The notes below the pieces were generated by a model. The model ran no database searches, was not told the origin of the DNA, and saw only the letters and a list, made by a program, of their open reading frames with translations. DNA of 64,000 nt, taken from NCBI GenBank assembly GCA_006742785.1, contig AP019755.1, forward strand, positions 1 to 64,000, written 5' to 3'. Shown here piece by piece: positions 35,593 through 46,127 of this stretch (its first letter is position 1; every line of letters begins with the position of its first letter). Origin of the DNA: Nitrosomonas stercoris (GTDB taxonomy: Bacteria; Pseudomonadota; Gammaproteobacteria; Burkholderiales; Nitrosomonadaceae). A program made the translations under genes and the position numbers.

Positions 35593-36963
35593 TTATGGAA
35601 TAACGCGATCAATAGTAATAGAAACATTTTCTGCCCCGATCTTGACTGGTTCACTATAACCTTCTAGATCACCACTTGAAGGTACCGCTTGGCCAGTTTT
35701 GCTAATACGAGCCTCGATCACTACTTCCGGTAAACTCGAAAGCTTCATCATGGGTGTCATCGCCATATTGTCATCCAGCTTGAAATCAGCAGGCAGATCT
35801 TTAGCTTGTAATCGCAGAATAGCTAGCGGCATTTTCGAACCTTGGCTAGCACGTGCGAAAATAAAAAGAATATCATCCTTTGCCACTTTATCCGCTAATG
35901 CGGCATCCAGAGCAACCGAACCTGAAACACTTGGCACACCACTATTAGGTGCAGGTTGGCTCTCATCAGCCACAGGTGCTTCTTGTGTTTCTGAGTCAGT
36001 TGATTGTGTATTTTGTGCACTCGAAGTATTTGAGCTTTGCGCAAATTGCATGGCCATGGGCATATCGCCACCACCTCCCGCAGCTAATCTTCTGGCTTGA
36101 TTAATACTGTCACTGACTGATCGATAAAAATCAGATTCCTTCATCTCTTCAGGCATGGCATTTAATAGTCGCTGCCAGTAACCAACCGCGTGACTGTACT
36201 GTTCCTGCTCAAATTCTAACGAGCCAGCCAAAGCTAACGCCTTAGGATAATTGGGATCAACTTCGAGTGCCTGCTTAATTAATTTCTCCGGTTTGCCACG
36301 CAAACTACCATTATTAGCCATTGCTAACATATCCGCATAGTCACTCATGAAACGAGGATTATCTGGCACCCGGTCAACTAATTGAGCATAGGCGGCTGCA
36401 GCTTCATCAAAGCGTTGCATACTGCCATAAGAACGCCCTAACATGATCCAGCCTTCTATGTCATCGGGGTTATCTTTCAAACGTGCGGCCAAGCTATCTA
36501 CCATAGCTCTGATTTCATGATCGGAAGGCATGCCATCCGCACCAGCCCCCTGAAATTGTGTCGCACTCGCAAGCTGTGCTTGTGAGAGTAAACCTCGCGT
36601 ATCTCCTATTTCCAGATATAAATAAATGGCAACCAGTGGAATAAATAGGGTAAGCATCACGCTCATCCCAACCCCACGACGATTAGTAGTAGTTGGATGC
36701 GCTATTTCCTCTTCATCTGACACATCCAGCAGCATGCGTTTTTGCAATTCTTGCTTACTTAGCTCGTACTGCTCTTGAGAAAGAATATCGTTGCGTAAAT
36801 CTCGCTCTAATTCTGCAAGTTGATCTCGATAAATGGTGACATTTGCAGCTTGACGCTCTATCAAATGGCGCTGTCTATGTTTTTCTCCTCGCCATAAAAC
36901 AGGAATAATAAATAGTAATGCTATCGTAATAAATATACCGGCGATAACCCAAAATATCGTCAT
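35593..36963 (-). CDS. ccmI: CcmI/CycH, apocytochrome c chaperone
   Basis: This 456-residue membrane protein has two N-terminal spans (about 4-22 and 97-118) around a cytoplasmic leucine-rich segment, then a periplasmic TPR domain (GWIMLGRSYGSMQRFDEAAAAY and repeats, about 160-280) and a C-terminal domain after a Ser/Gln/Pro linker near 310-345. It presents apocytochrome to the CcmF/H heme ligation unit. Five bases separate it from ccmH. It is the last gene of the ccm operon. Confidence 0.9.
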   Translation of the reverse strand: MTIFWVIAGIFITIALLFIIPVLWRGEKHRQRHLIERQAANVTIYRDQLAELERDLRNDILSQEQYELSKQELQKRMLLDVSDEEEIAHPTTTNRRGVGMSVMLTLFIPLVAIYLYLEIGDTRGLLSQAQLASATQFQGAGADGMPSDHEIRAMVDSLAARLKDNPDDIEGWIMLGRSYGSMQRFDEAAAAYAQLVDRVPDNPRFMSDYADMLAMANNGSLRGKPEKLIKQALEVDPNYPKALALAGSLEFEQEQYSHAVGYWQRLLNAMPEEMKESDFYRSVSDSINQARRLAAGGGGDMPMAMQFAQSSNTSSAQNTQSTDSETQEAPVADESQPAPNSGVPSVSGSVALDAALADKVAKDDILFIFARASQGSKMPLAILRLQAKDLPADFKLDDNMAMTPMMKLSSLPEVVIEARISKTGQAVPSSGDLEGYSEPVKIGAENVSITIDRVIP

Positions 36964-36968
36964 ATACT

Positions 36969-37457
36969 TTAATCCTTGTCCATTTCTTTGATAAGAGATT
37001 CAGCTCGTAAACGTTCCTTGTCCGTTAGTGTAAGCTCAGCTTCTTTTGTTCTACCGCGGTGTTTTAAATAAAAGATTAGGGCAAAACCACCCACCAGTAG
37101 TAAGGTAAATGGACCTAACCACAACAACCACGTGGTTGGCTTAAAGGGAGGATTGAAAAGTATAAAATCTCCATAACGAGCAACCAGAAAATCGATGATT
37201 TCCTCATCACTTTTATTCATTTTCATCTGCTCTCTGATTTCATTGCGCATATCAACTGAAAAATCAGCACGTGATGCAGCTAACGTTTCATTTTGACAAA
37301 CCAAACAGCGTAGATTCTCTGCCAGCTTATTCAGGCGCTTTTCCAACTCAAGATCTTCCGCAACTGGAACTGCTTCGTTGGCATAAAGATTGCCTTGAAA
37401 AGAGAAAAAAGATAAAGCAAGTGCTATCAGACAATATTTCAGTAGATCAGTGCTCAT
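36969..37457 (-). CDS. ccmH: CcmH/CycL thiol oxidoreductase
   Basis: This 162-residue protein has a signal or anchor at residues 8-25, the LRCLVCQ motif (Cys51, Cys54) that reduces apocytochrome CxxCH, and a second membrane span near 110-130. It keeps heme-binding cysteines reduced in the periplasm. It is encoded between ccmG and ccmI. Confidence 0.94.
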   Translation of the reverse strand: MSTDLLKYCLIALALSFFSFQGNLYANEAVPVAEDLELEKRLNKLAENLRCLVCQNETLAASRADFSVDMRNEIREQMKMNKSDEEIIDFLVARYGDFILFNPPFKPTTWLLWLGPFTLLLVGGFALIFYLKHRGRTKEAELTLTDKERLRAESLIKEMDKD

Positions 37458-37479
37458 TGTGCTCGCAACTCTTATTAAA

Positions 37480-38001
37480 TTAGCTTTTTAATTCATTGAT
37501 TAACGGCAAAATCTTATCGGTTAAAGATTGAACTGTTACCGGACCGATATGCTTATATCTAATCACCCCTTGTTTATCAATGACATAAGTTTCTGGCACA
37601 CCATAAACACCATAATCAATACCCACCTTGCCATCAGCATCTACCACACTTACTTCATAAGGATTACCAAACTGTTTCAGCCATTGCATGGCAGTATCGC
37701 GCTGATCTTTATAATTCAAGCCATAGACAGGCACGATGCCTAATTTTGAAAGCTCCACTAAAACTGGATGTTCATCACGACAGGCCACACACCAAGAAGC
37801 CCAAACATTGAGCATCCATACTTTACCCAGATTATCCTCAGATGAAATCGTCTTGCTAGGATCTTCCAATTGATGCAACTGAAAAACTGGAGCAGGTTTA
37901 TCAATTAATGGTGAGGGTACTTGCCGGGGATTAAGCGTCAAGCCAATCCCCAAGAAGATAACCAATACGAGAAAAATTCCGAGAGGTAACAAAAACCGCA
38001 T
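37480..38001 (-). CDS. ccmG: CcmG/DsbE thioredoxin-like protein
   Basis: This 173-residue membrane-tethered thioredoxin has an anchor at residues 5-24, active site WASWCVAC (Cys71, Cys74) and the cis-Pro segment GVYGVPETYVID. It reduces CcmH or apocytochrome. Its ATG overlaps the ccmF stop by one base (TAATG). Confidence 0.94.
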   Translation of the reverse strand: MRFLLPLGIFLVLVIFLGIGLTLNPRQVPSPLIDKPAPVFQLHQLEDPSKTISSEDNLGKVWMLNVWASWCVACRDEHPVLVELSKLGIVPVYGLNYKDQRDTAMQWLKQFGNPYEVSVVDADGKVGIDYGVYGVPETYVIDKQGVIRYKHIGPVTVQSLTDKILPLINELKS

Positions 38002-40067
38002 TATATTTTACTCCCCTCTTCCGTAAGTGCCGCCGCGTTAACCGTTACCTCTGTTGCTGGCGCTGGTGAAATATTGCTAGACACCTCTGGGCCAGTAACT
38101 ATCGTTTCCTTATGCGTAGTACTTTTCTTTTTCTTGATTGGCAGACGATAACGACGATCACTAACAGACAGTATTCCTCCCAACGCCATCAAGATACATC
38201 CTATCCATATCCAGTTAACAAAAGGTTTGTGATAGACGCGCACGATCCAGGCTCCATTTTCTAAAGGTTCACCCATCGCAACATATAAATCGCGAAACAA
38301 TCCCATATCAACCGAAGCTTCGGTCATAGGCATACCGGAAGCTGCATAGACTCTTTTCTCTGGTTTTAGATCTCTTATTTTTTTATCGTTTTTGAAAATT
38401 TCTATCTTTCCTAGCGTCGAACTGTAATTAGGACCTTCTAGTGGCTCGGTGCCGTTAAATTTAAAAGTGTAATCCTTCAATGTGACGACATCGCCTATTT
38501 CCATCCGTACGTCTTTTTCAATTTCATAGCCATTAACAAGAGCGACACCAATCACAAAGACAGCAATACCAATATGAGCGCAGTGCATGCCATAATAACT
38601 TCTTGACTGCCTCAATAATTTGGTCATTAACCCACCTTCGCCACTATTGCGTAATCGGTGTCTGAAATTAATAACCACACTAGCAATCACCCAGAAAGCA
38701 AGTAATAAGCCGAAACTAACCATTGGTTTCCACTCACCCATGAAGAATGGCGCAATTATTGCCATAATCAGGCTGACGACGAAAGCCCATTTCAACAACA
38801 CAACTAGATCTGGCAAGCTAGCTTTCTTCCAGCGCGCGACTGGACCAACGCCAATCAGAAAAATAGCAGGTGCCATTAAAGGAACAAATACTGCTTCAAA
38901 GTAGGGAGGCCCGACAGAGATTTTTCCTAAATCAAGTGCATCCACTAGCAACGGGTACAACGTCCCTAACATGACACTTCCTGCAGCTACCAACAACAAT
39001 ACATTATTGGCTAACAAAGTTGTTTCGCGCGACACCAGACTAAAGCTACCACCCACTCCCACTTTAGAAGCGCGCCAAGCAAATAGCGTTAACGAGCAAC
39101 CCACAACTAACGAGAGATAAATCAGAATAAATATTCCACGGGATGGATCTGAGGCAAAGGCATGCACAGAAGTCAGCACACCTGAGCGAACCAAGAAAGT
39201 TCCAAGCAAACTCAATGAGAAAGCAGCAATAGCCAGCAACACTGTCCAGTTCTTGAAACTACCTCGCTTTTCGGTCACTGCTAATGAATGAATTAAAGCG
39301 GTTCCCACTAGCCAAGGCATGAATGATGCATTCTCAACTGGATCCCAGAACCACCAGCCTCCCCAACCAAGTTCATAATATGCCCACCAGCTACCCATCA
39401 TAATGCCGGCAGTTAGAAACACCCATGCAATAATCGTCCAAGGCCGAGACCATCTAGCCCAAGCAGCATCTAATTGTCCGCTCAGCAAAGCGGCAATTGC
39501 AAAAGCAAAAGCAACTGAAAAACCCACATATCCCATATAAAGCAAGGGGGGATGCAGCACCATGCCCGGATCCTGCAATAAAGGATTCAAGTCGTTACCT
39601 TCAATAGCAGCAGGTAGCAAGCGATCAAAAGGGTTAGAAGTGAACAAAAGAAACATGATGAAACCAGCGCTTACCAACCCCAACACACCTAAAACACGCG
39701 CCACTACATCATCAGGCAATTGGCGACTGAACACACTAACCGCCACTGACCAACCTGCCAATAAAGTTACCCACAACAACAGAGAGCCTTCGTGAGAGCC
39801 CCATGTTGCGGCAAAGCGATAACGCGCAGGCAAATCTGAATTTGAATTAGAGGCAACATTCAATACAGAAAAATCATTGTTTAAGAATGAATAGGCAAGA
39901 CACCCAAAGGCAATGACAGTAAATACAAATTGACCTTGTGTGACTGGGCGTGCTGAGGCTATCCACGTAGGCATTCCACGTGCTGCGCCGATGAGAGGTA
40001 AGGTTCCCTGGATCAGCGCCAATAGCATTGCAAGAATAAGAGCGAAGTTACCAAGTTCCGGAATCAT
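38001..40067 (-). CDS. ccmF: CcmF, heme lyase large subunit
   Basis: This 688-residue polytopic membrane protein has the WWD domain GWGGWWFWDPVENASFMPWL and many membrane spans. With CcmH and CcmI it attaches heme to apocytochrome c. The charged C-terminal tail (after about 630) is longer than in E. coli. It is translationally coupled to ccmG. Confidence 0.95.
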   Translation of the reverse strand: MIPELGNFALILAMLLALIQGTLPLIGAARGMPTWIASARPVTQGQFVFTVIAFGCLAYSFLNNDFSVLNVASNSNSDLPARYRFAATWGSHEGSLLLWVTLLAGWSVAVSVFSRQLPDDVVARVLGVLGLVSAGFIMFLLFTSNPFDRLLPAAIEGNDLNPLLQDPGMVLHPPLLYMGYVGFSVAFAFAIAALLSGQLDAAWARWSRPWTIIAWVFLTAGIMMGSWWAYYELGWGGWWFWDPVENASFMPWLVGTALIHSLAVTEKRGSFKNWTVLLAIAAFSLSLLGTFLVRSGVLTSVHAFASDPSRGIFILIYLSLVVGCSLTLFAWRASKVGVGGSFSLVSRETTLLANNVLLLVAAGSVMLGTLYPLLVDALDLGKISVGPPYFEAVFVPLMAPAIFLIGVGPVARWKKASLPDLVVLLKWAFVVSLIMAIIAPFFMGEWKPMVSFGLLLAFWVIASVVINFRHRLRNSGEGGLMTKLLRQSRSYYGMHCAHIGIAVFVIGVALVNGYEIEKDVRMEIGDVVTLKDYTFKFNGTEPLEGPNYSSTLGKIEIFKNDKKIRDLKPEKRVYAASGMPMTEASVDMGLFRDLYVAMGEPLENGAWIVRVYHKPFVNWIWIGCILMALGGILSVSDRRYRLPIKKKKSTTHKETIVTGPEVSSNISPAPATEVTVNAAALTEEGSKI

Positions 40068-40107
40068 GGTCTTTAAATATTCCTTGTTTTAAATTCGAGA
40101 CGAGTTT

Positions 40108-40560
40108 TTATTGTGCAAAAGAAACATTTCTGGCTTTAGTCGCTTGTTCTAATGCATCTGCAGCCTCTGGTGGCATATAGTTTTCATCATGCTTAGCAAG
40201 CACCTCATCTGCATAGAAAACACCATCATCAGCGATCTTACCTTGTGCTACCACACCTTTTCCTTCCTTGAATAAATCAGGAAGAATACCTGTGTAGGCA
40301 ACCTGAATAACTTGGGCAGTATCTGTTATAGCAAACTTAATTGTTGTGCCATCCCCCCCACCCCGTTGGACTGATCCTTCTTCTACTAAGCCACCAATTC
40401 TGAAACTTTTACCAATCGGTGCCTCTTTTGCAGCCACTTGGCTAGGACTAAAGAAGAAAACTAGATTACTTTGAAAGGCATTCAATACTAATGCAACAGC
40501 AACAGCTAATGCACTAACGCTTAACACAATAACAGCCATCTTTTTGTGACGTGGTTTCAT
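40108..40560 (-). CDS. ccmE: CcmE, periplasmic heme chaperone
   Basis: This 150-residue protein with an N-terminal membrane anchor (residues 8-28) and OB-fold carries the heme-binding HDENYMP motif; His124 forms the covalent bond to heme. Its ATG overlaps the ccmD stop (ATGA). Confidence 0.95.
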   Translation of the reverse strand: MKPRHKKMAVIVLSVSALAVAVALVLNAFQSNLVFFFSPSQVAAKEAPIGKSFRIGGLVEEGSVQRGGGDGTTIKFAITDTAQVIQVAYTGILPDLFKEGKGVVAQGKIADDGVFYADEVLAKHDENYMPPEAADALEQATKARNVSFAQ

Positions 40561-40739
40561 TTTTCTCCCCGCAAAATTGACCTCTTTCTCAGACCGAGTT
40601 GTTTATATAAAGTTCGCTTACGATGACGAAGCAATACAATTTCACCAATTACGCATAGCAACACAACAAGATAAGATCCCCATACGTAAAAACCATAGCC
40701 GCCCATCGCTAAAAAATCGGATAAACTTTCCCACTTCAT
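40557..40739 (-). CDS. ccmD: CcmD, small membrane protein of the heme exporter
   Basis: This 60-residue protein has one span ([22 protein letters not shown]) and a basic tail, as in CcmD, which helps release heme-loaded CcmE from CcmABC. It overlaps ccmC and ccmE by 4 bases each. Confidence 0.92.
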   Translation of the reverse strand: MKWESLSDFLAMGGYGFYVWGSYLVVLLCVIGEIVLLRHRKRTLYKQLGLRKRSILRGEK

Positions 40740-41479
40740 TTCACTCCTCCTTCCTTCAACTCAGCGACCCAGGCCGCACGACTTTCTCGCCGCAAAATAA
40801 TAAGACGTGTACGAACTAAGATCACCACAATGGAATACATCCAAGCCGCCAAAGACATGACTAGCATGCCCGATAACATCGCGGTGGCCATTTTAGGAGA
40901 CTGCACAAGACTGACAGAAGCCCCTTGGTGTAGCGTATTCCACCATTGCACTGAGAAATAAATGATTGGAACATTCACCACCCCTACCAGCGCAATAATT
41001 GCCCCTGCTTTATCTGAGCGCTTAGGATCATCAATTGCTGCTTGCAATGCCATAAAGCCGATATAGAGAAAAAACAGGATCAATTCTGAGGTCAAACGTG
41101 CATCCCAAACCCACCATGTCCCCCACATTGGTTTTCCCCACCACGCGCCTGTCCACAAAGCAAGAAAAGCAAACATGGCGCCTGTCGGTGCAATAGCACT
41201 GGCCACCATAGAAGAAAGGCGAGTATTAAAAGCTAATCCTATACCCGCCCAAAACGCCATGACCATATATAAGAACATTGACATCCAGGCAGCTGGCACA
41301 TGGACAAAAATAATTCGATAAGCCTCGCTCTGTTGAAAATCAGTCGGCGCTACGAAAAAACCAATATATAACCCTACAACCAATAAAACCATCGCTAAAA
41401 CTGCGAAAAATGGAATCATGCGGCCAGCTAAAAAATAAAAACTGGCAGGTGAGGCGTATTTAAACCAATTTATTTTCAT
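40736..41479 (-). CDS. ccmC: CcmC, heme handling membrane protein
   Basis: This 247-residue membrane protein with six spans contains the WWD motif MWGTWWVWDARLTSELILFF and flanking His residues that hold heme for loading on CcmE. It is the third gene of the operon, 79 bases after ccmB. Confidence 0.95.
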   Translation of the reverse strand: MKINWFKYASPASFYFLAGRMIPFFAVLAMVLLVVGLYIGFFVAPTDFQQSEAYRIIFVHVPAAWMSMFLYMVMAFWAGIGLAFNTRLSSMVASAIAPTGAMFAFLALWTGAWWGKPMWGTWWVWDARLTSELILFFLYIGFMALQAAIDDPKRSDKAGAIIALVGVVNVPIIYFSVQWWNTLHQGASVSLVQSPKMATAMLSGMLVMSLAAWMYSIVVILVRTRLIILRRESRAAWVAELKEGGVK

Positions 41480-41558
41480 GTTTTGAATTTTATATTTGCG
41501 TTAAAGCCGTGAGTAAATTTATATTCAATACCCAAATTACCAGCGGGTATTTTTATCA

Positions 41559-42218
41559 TTAATTCATAGAAACTCGGAGCGAAGCCGCCGTGACCCAGGG
41601 TGAAAAAACAATCGCAACCAACAAAAAAGCACCTAATATAGAAAAATATGCACCTACTTCCATTCCAGCCCTGCTCGCTTCAACTGCACCTGTACCAAAA
41701 ATCAACACCGGAATATAAAGAGGTAACACTAGTATCGATACCAGTACTCCTCCTCCTCTCAGCCCCAATGTTAATGCAGCGCCTATGGCGCCAATCAAAC
41801 TTAATACTGGTGTGCCCAATAATAATGAAAGCGTCAGTACCAGCAATGCCTCACCCGATAAATCATATTGCAACCCTAAAATCGGTGCCATCAATACCAA
41901 AGGAATGCCGGTGGTTAACCAATGAGATATTGCTTTTCCCATAACCAAAGCTGCCAGTGAAAAAGGTGAAAGTAGCATTTGCTCCAGTGTTCCATCTGCA
42001 TAATCACTTGAAAACATGCGTCCAAGCGATAACATTGCAGCCAGCAAAGCAGCGACCCATACTACGCCAGAAGCCATGGTGCGCAATATGTCAGGCTCAG
42101 GGCCAACCCCCAAAGGAAACAAGCTCACAACAATGATAAAAAAGAATAAAACTGTCAGTACATCAGCACGTCGGCGCATTGCCAGCAGCAAATCCCGTTT
42201 AATGATCCACCCAATCAT
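41559..42218 (-). CDS. ccmB: CcmB, ABC exporter membrane subunit
   Basis: This 219-residue protein with six hydrophobic spans has family phrases FSSDYADGTLEQMLLSP and PLYIPVLIFGTGA. It pairs with CcmA to power release of holo-CcmE. Six bases separate it from ccmA. Confidence 0.94.
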   Translation of the reverse strand: MIGWIIKRDLLLAMRRRADVLTVLFFFIIVVSLFPLGVGPEPDILRTMASGVVWVAALLAAMLSLGRMFSSDYADGTLEQMLLSPFSLAALVMGKAISHWLTTGIPLVLMAPILGLQYDLSGEALLVLTLSLLLGTPVLSLIGAIGAALTLGLRGGGVLVSILVLPLYIPVLIFGTGAVEASRAGMEVGAYFSILGAFLLVAIVFSPWVTAASLRVSMN

Positions 42219-42224
42219 CGTGAA

Positions 42225-42839
42225 TCAGGATAATGCTAAATGATGGACAGCCGTAGCTGTCATGTGAATTTCCTGGTGCGTGGTCATGATGACCATTCCC
42301 CCATTCTGTAAATTACGTTCCAGTATTTGTTTAATAAGCTCTACTGCCGCCACATCCAAAGCAGTCAACGGCTCATCCAAAATCCATAACTTGGTTTGTG
42401 TCACCAATAAACGGGCCAACGCTACGCGTCTGCGTTGTCCTTGTGACAATACTTTGGCAGGTAGCTGTTCACGCCCTGCTAATCCAATGCGTTCCAACGC
42501 ATCTATTGCCTGTTCTTCATCGATTGCATCGCCTGCCAAGGCACAAGATATACGTAAATTTTCAACAGCGGTTAAGTCATCCTTGATTCCGCCTAAATGA
42601 CCAAGATAAGTCAATATGCTGCGATAATTATCTTGCAATTCCTGAATATTTACTCCATCCCAGACAATTTCACCCTCATCAGGCAACGATAATCCGCACA
42701 GCAATCTCAACAAACTGGTTTTACCACTACCATTAGGCCCACCGACAAACATTAGCTCGCCCGGGTTAATTGAGAGGGAAACATTGCTGAAGAGTGTATG
42801 TTCCCCTCTCACACATTCGAGGTTCCTGGCTATCAGCAT
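42225..42839 (-). CDS. ccmA: CcmA, ABC exporter ATPase
   Basis: This 204-residue ATPase has Walker A GGPNGSGKT (33-41), signature LSQGQRRRVALARLL and Walker B LWILDEPLTALD. It is the first gene of the ccmABCDEFGHI operon, so the promoter lies in the 105 bases before 42945, shared with the efp end. Confidence 0.95.
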   Translation of the reverse strand: MLIARNLECVRGEHTLFSNVSLSINPGELMFVGGPNGSGKTSLLRLLCGLSLPDEGEIVWDGVNIQELQDNYRSILTYLGHLGGIKDDLTAVENLRISCALAGDAIDEEQAIDALERIGLAGREQLPAKVLSQGQRRRVALARLLVTQTKLWILDEPLTALDVAAVELIKQILERNLQNGGMVIMTTHQEIHMTATAVHHLALS

Positions 42840-42944
42840 CTAAGGGTAGTCACGCTGCGGTTATAAAAGTTCCAGATTATAGCGTATTACTAATTGATAA
42901 GTGAGGTTGGCGGCCCAATATCGACACTCATCTTTACCAATCAT

Positions 42945-43502
42945 TTAATTGACACGACTTCGATATTCTCGTGTTCGCGTATCAATTTCAATTTTGTCAC
43001 CAATCGCGCAAAACAATGGTACTTGCAGCTCAAAACCAGTTGAAATTTTGGCAGATTTCATTACCTTACCGGAGGTATCACCTTTAACAGCTGGTTCAGT
43101 ATAGATAATTTCGCGCACAACAGAATTCGGCATTTCAACTGAAATAGGCTTGCCATCATAAAAAACAACTTCACACGGCATCCCATCTTCCAGGAAATTA
43201 AGCACATCACTCATAGTCTCCTCTTCAATTTCATACTGATTGAATTCGGCATCCATGAATACATACATAGGACTAGCATGATAGGAGTAATTGACTTCTT
43301 TTTTATCCAGCTGAACCACTTCAAACTTATCATCTGCCTTATACACCGCTTCGCCCGGAGATCCAGTTAACAAATTTTTATATTTCATTTTTACCACGGA
43401 AGCATTGCGTCCAGATTTGGTGAATTCAGTTTTCAGTACGACCATCGGGTCTTTACCAAGCATAAATACATTACCAATACGGAGTTCTTGAGCTATTTTC
43501 AT
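42945..43502 (-). CDS. efp: Elongation factor P, arginine-32 type
   Basis: This 185-residue translation factor relieves ribosome stalling at polyproline. The loop tip reads [10 protein letters not shown] with Arg32, the residue rhamnosylated by EarP. The start is 43502 ([11 protein letters not shown]); a longer reading frame adds 19 unrelated residues. earP lies 78 bases upstream on the same strand, the usual pairing, so factor and modifying enzyme are likely co-expressed. Confidence 0.97.
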   Translation of the reverse strand: MKIAQELRIGNVFMLGKDPMVVLKTEFTKSGRNASVVKMKYKNLLTGSPGEAVYKADDKFEVVQLDKKEVNYSYHASPMYVFMDAEFNQYEIEEETMSDVLNFLEDGMPCEVVFYDGKPISVEMPNSVVREIIYTEPAVKGDTSGKVMKSAKISTGFELQVPLFCAIGDKIEIDTRTREYRSRVN

Positions 43503-43580
43503 CTGTTCTAAACAATATAAGTCATGGAAAAAAAAGAACATTATACGTTGACTTGCCAAATAAAATAAATGCAGGAAGAC

Positions 43581-44708
43581 TTACTTGTTCTGACAAAAAT
43601 TTACTAAGTTGGTAGTCAAATCAGGCATACGTATCAGCCGATCCGCCCAAGCAACAGCATGTTGCCGTAGTACCTTATGGTAAACCCAGTAAGCATCCCA
43701 ATCTAACGATTGATTACTATTCCAAGCCTGATGCAAAGCACGTAATGCTGCAGTTGGTTTTGCAGCTAATCCCTGACAATAAAGATCCAGAAAGGCTTGC
43801 AATTTTGGTAAATGTGCATTTTCCTGTTGTGGATAAATTTGCCAAATAATCGACCGAGCGGCCCACTGCGCACGTACAAAGGAATCTTCGCCACGCACAA
43901 AATTACAGTCACATGCCCATAGCAAGCGATCGTAATTTTCCTGCGATAAAAAGGGAATCACCTCAATAGTCAAACTACCACGTCGCATACGCTCACCCAC
44001 TGTCAAGTGAGTTTTTCCTGCCCACTCAGCAACTTGCTCCGTCGCCACGCCTTGTGGCAACAAGCAGCGTACCGGATAGGACGAAGCTGCCCACGCTTCC
44101 AATAAATAGCTGATAGGTGCATGCGAATAACAAAATAACGAAACAACAATTTCATCTGTCGTCGGTTCATGCATGGCCAGTTCTTGCCATAATTTTGTAC
44201 GATCTACCCGCAGCGCATCACGCTGTGCTAAAAGATTCGTCTCTCGTATCAATCCTCCTGTTTCCTTGGTGAATCCGGGGAAAAAGAAATACTTGGCCAA
44301 TGGAAAATGAGGATGCGGAGAAGGTAGTTTATGGTAATCGGCCACCCACGATTCGGCCGATAAATACTCTAAGTTAATCCAGCAGCTATTAATCGACCTT
44401 TTTTCTGCATTTGTGGCCATTGTTGCGACATAGCTGGTTGGTAATTCACAACCAAATGCTTCAATGACCACATCCGCTGGCACAAGCTGTGGAAATGGTT
44501 CAGTCCACTGCATTACTTGTACATTTTGCACTGATTGCAATGCCAAACTATGATCAATTTCCGGACAGATTTGCTGTAGCACAGCCAAATTATCTACCAA
44601 CAAACGTACCGTCATATCAAATTCAGTTGTCAGTTGACGTGCCAAGCGCCAGCAAACACCTGCATCGCCATAATTATCAATGACACGACAAAAAATATCC
44701 CAACGCAC
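43581..44708 (-). CDS. earP: EarP, EF-P arginine rhamnosyltransferase
   Basis: This 375-residue GT-B glycosyltransferase (DUF2331/GT104) transfers rhamnose from dTDP-rhamnose to Arg32 of EF-P. The N-terminal DNYGDAGVCWRLARQL (residues 11-26, with the essential Asp) and C-terminal CDCNFVRGEDSFVRAQWA are family hallmarks. Length is normal (about 375). It is followed directly by efp. Confidence 0.96.
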   Translation of the reverse strand: MRWDIFCRVIDNYGDAGVCWRLARQLTTEFDMTVRLLVDNLAVLQQICPEIDHSLALQSVQNVQVMQWTEPFPQLVPADVVIEAFGCELPTSYVATMATNAEKRSINSCWINLEYLSAESWVADYHKLPSPHPHFPLAKYFFFPGFTKETGGLIRETNLLAQRDALRVDRTKLWQELAMHEPTTDEIVVSLFCYSHAPISYLLEAWAASSYPVRCLLPQGVATEQVAEWAGKTHLTVGERMRRGSLTIEVIPFLSQENYDRLLWACDCNFVRGEDSFVRAQWAARSIIWQIYPQQENAHLPKLQAFLDLYCQGLAAKPTAALRALHQAWNSNQSLDWDAYWVYHKVLRQHAVAWADRLIRMPDLTTNLVNFCQNK

Positions 44709-44791
44709 GATATTTACCGCTTATCTATTGAGAATAATCTTGTACCATTGTTTTTAGTCACGATCCCTCCATTTTTATCGAGAATACGACT

Positions 44792-45793
44792 ATGAAAATC
44801 ACCTTTTTTAGCACACAACCGTATGACCGAGAATCATTTCTTAAACACCAATCCGATTCAAGTGGTGAATTTGTCTTTCTGGAAGCAAAACTAACTGAGC
44901 GCACCGTATCGCTTGCTGAGGGTAGCAAAGTGGTATGTGTATTTGTCAATGACACACTCAACGCAAGTGTTATCCATCAGCTCTCTCAGCTAGGAGTTCA
45001 GCTTATTGCTCTGCGTTGCGCCGGTTTCAACAACGTTGATCTTGAAGCTGCCCACTCACACAATATTAAAGTAGTCCGTGTGCCCGCTTATTCTCCACAC
45101 GCGGTTGCCGAACATACACTAGCCATGATCATGACGCTTAACCGCAAAACACATAAGGCCTACAATCGCGTTCGTGAACAAAACTTTGCCCTACACGGCT
45201 TGCTTGGTTTTGACCTCCACCAGAAAACAGTCGGTGTTATTGGTACCGGCCATATTGGGGAAGTGTTTTGCCGCATCCTGCACGGTTTCGGCTGCAAAAT
45301 TCTTGCTTGCGATCCGATCAAAAAACCTGCTATCACAGCGATGGGCATTCCATATGTTGCTGCAGATGAGCTATTCACCCAATGCGATATTCTCTCTCTG
45401 CACTGCCCATTAAACGCAAGCACTCGTTATCTCATCAACAGCACGACAATTACACAAATGAAAACTGGTGTCATGTTAATCAATACCAGTCGCGGTGGAT
45501 TAATTGACAGCCAGGCTGTCATTGCCGGATTAAAATCAGGAAAAATTGGCTATCTGGGGTTGGATGTTTACGAACAGGAAGCCGATCTCTTTTTTCAGAA
45601 TCTCTCTGAACAAATTTTGCAGGATGACATCATTGCACGTCTCATGACTTTTCCTAATGTGCTAATTACTGCACATCAAGGTTTTTTTACTCAGGAAGCA
45701 TTGGATCAAATTGCTCTCACCACCTTAAAAAACGTCGAGCAGTGGATACATGGTGAAGAGTTAATCAATGAAATTTGTATAAATAATACATAA
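44792..45793 (+). CDS. ldhA: D-lactate dehydrogenase (fermentative type)
   Basis: This 333-residue D-2-hydroxyacid dehydrogenase has the NAD motif GVIGTGHIGEVF, SLHCPLNASTRYLIN, the arginine in INTSRGGLIDS and the catalytic His in ITAHQGFFTQEAL. N-terminal MKITFFSTQPYDRESF is typical of LdhA. It reduces pyruvate to D-lactate, a fermentative reaction that could help at low oxygen. It is divergent from earP. Confidence 0.9.
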   Translation: MKITFFSTQPYDRESFLKHQSDSSGEFVFLEAKLTERTVSLAEGSKVVCVFVNDTLNASVIHQLSQLGVQLIALRCAGFNNVDLEAAHSHNIKVVRVPAYSPHAVAEHTLAMIMTLNRKTHKAYNRVREQNFALHGLLGFDLHQKTVGVIGTGHIGEVFCRILHGFGCKILACDPIKKPAITAMGIPYVAADELFTQCDILSLHCPLNASTRYLINSTTITQMKTGVMLINTSRGGLIDSQAVIAGLKSGKIGYLGLDVYEQEADLFFQNLSEQILQDDIIARLMTFPNVLITAHQGFFTQEALDQIALTTLKNVEQWIHGEELINEICINNT

Positions 45794-46127
45794 ACATGAT
45801 AAATACTGAATTAATTTCCTGCTCTCTTGATTTAGTGTTCAATATTGTATTGTTATCATATTAATCGCATATTTGAGCAAAGAATTTACCAACTCATCTA
45901 CATTTTTCAGCTGATGCGATTCTCCATCTTCATTTTTCCACGTAAAAATTTTCTCAAGTATTTTTACCATCCAACCGTTTATGGGAAAGCAATACTCTGG
46001 ACGGACAAGTAAATATATTTAATTTACAAAAGCAAATTATTGATTTCCATAACAACAATCTCTCTGTCTCCAGAGTAAAAAATTACACATATCAAGATTT
46101 AAGCAAAGTTATTCAAGGAGCTATGTA
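45794..46127. other. Intergenic region upstream of cheY
   Basis: AT-rich, no gene supported. The cheY Shine-Dalgarno AAGGAG lies about 9 bases before the ATG at 46128. No clear sigma-28 promoter could be placed by eye. Confidence 0.4.
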
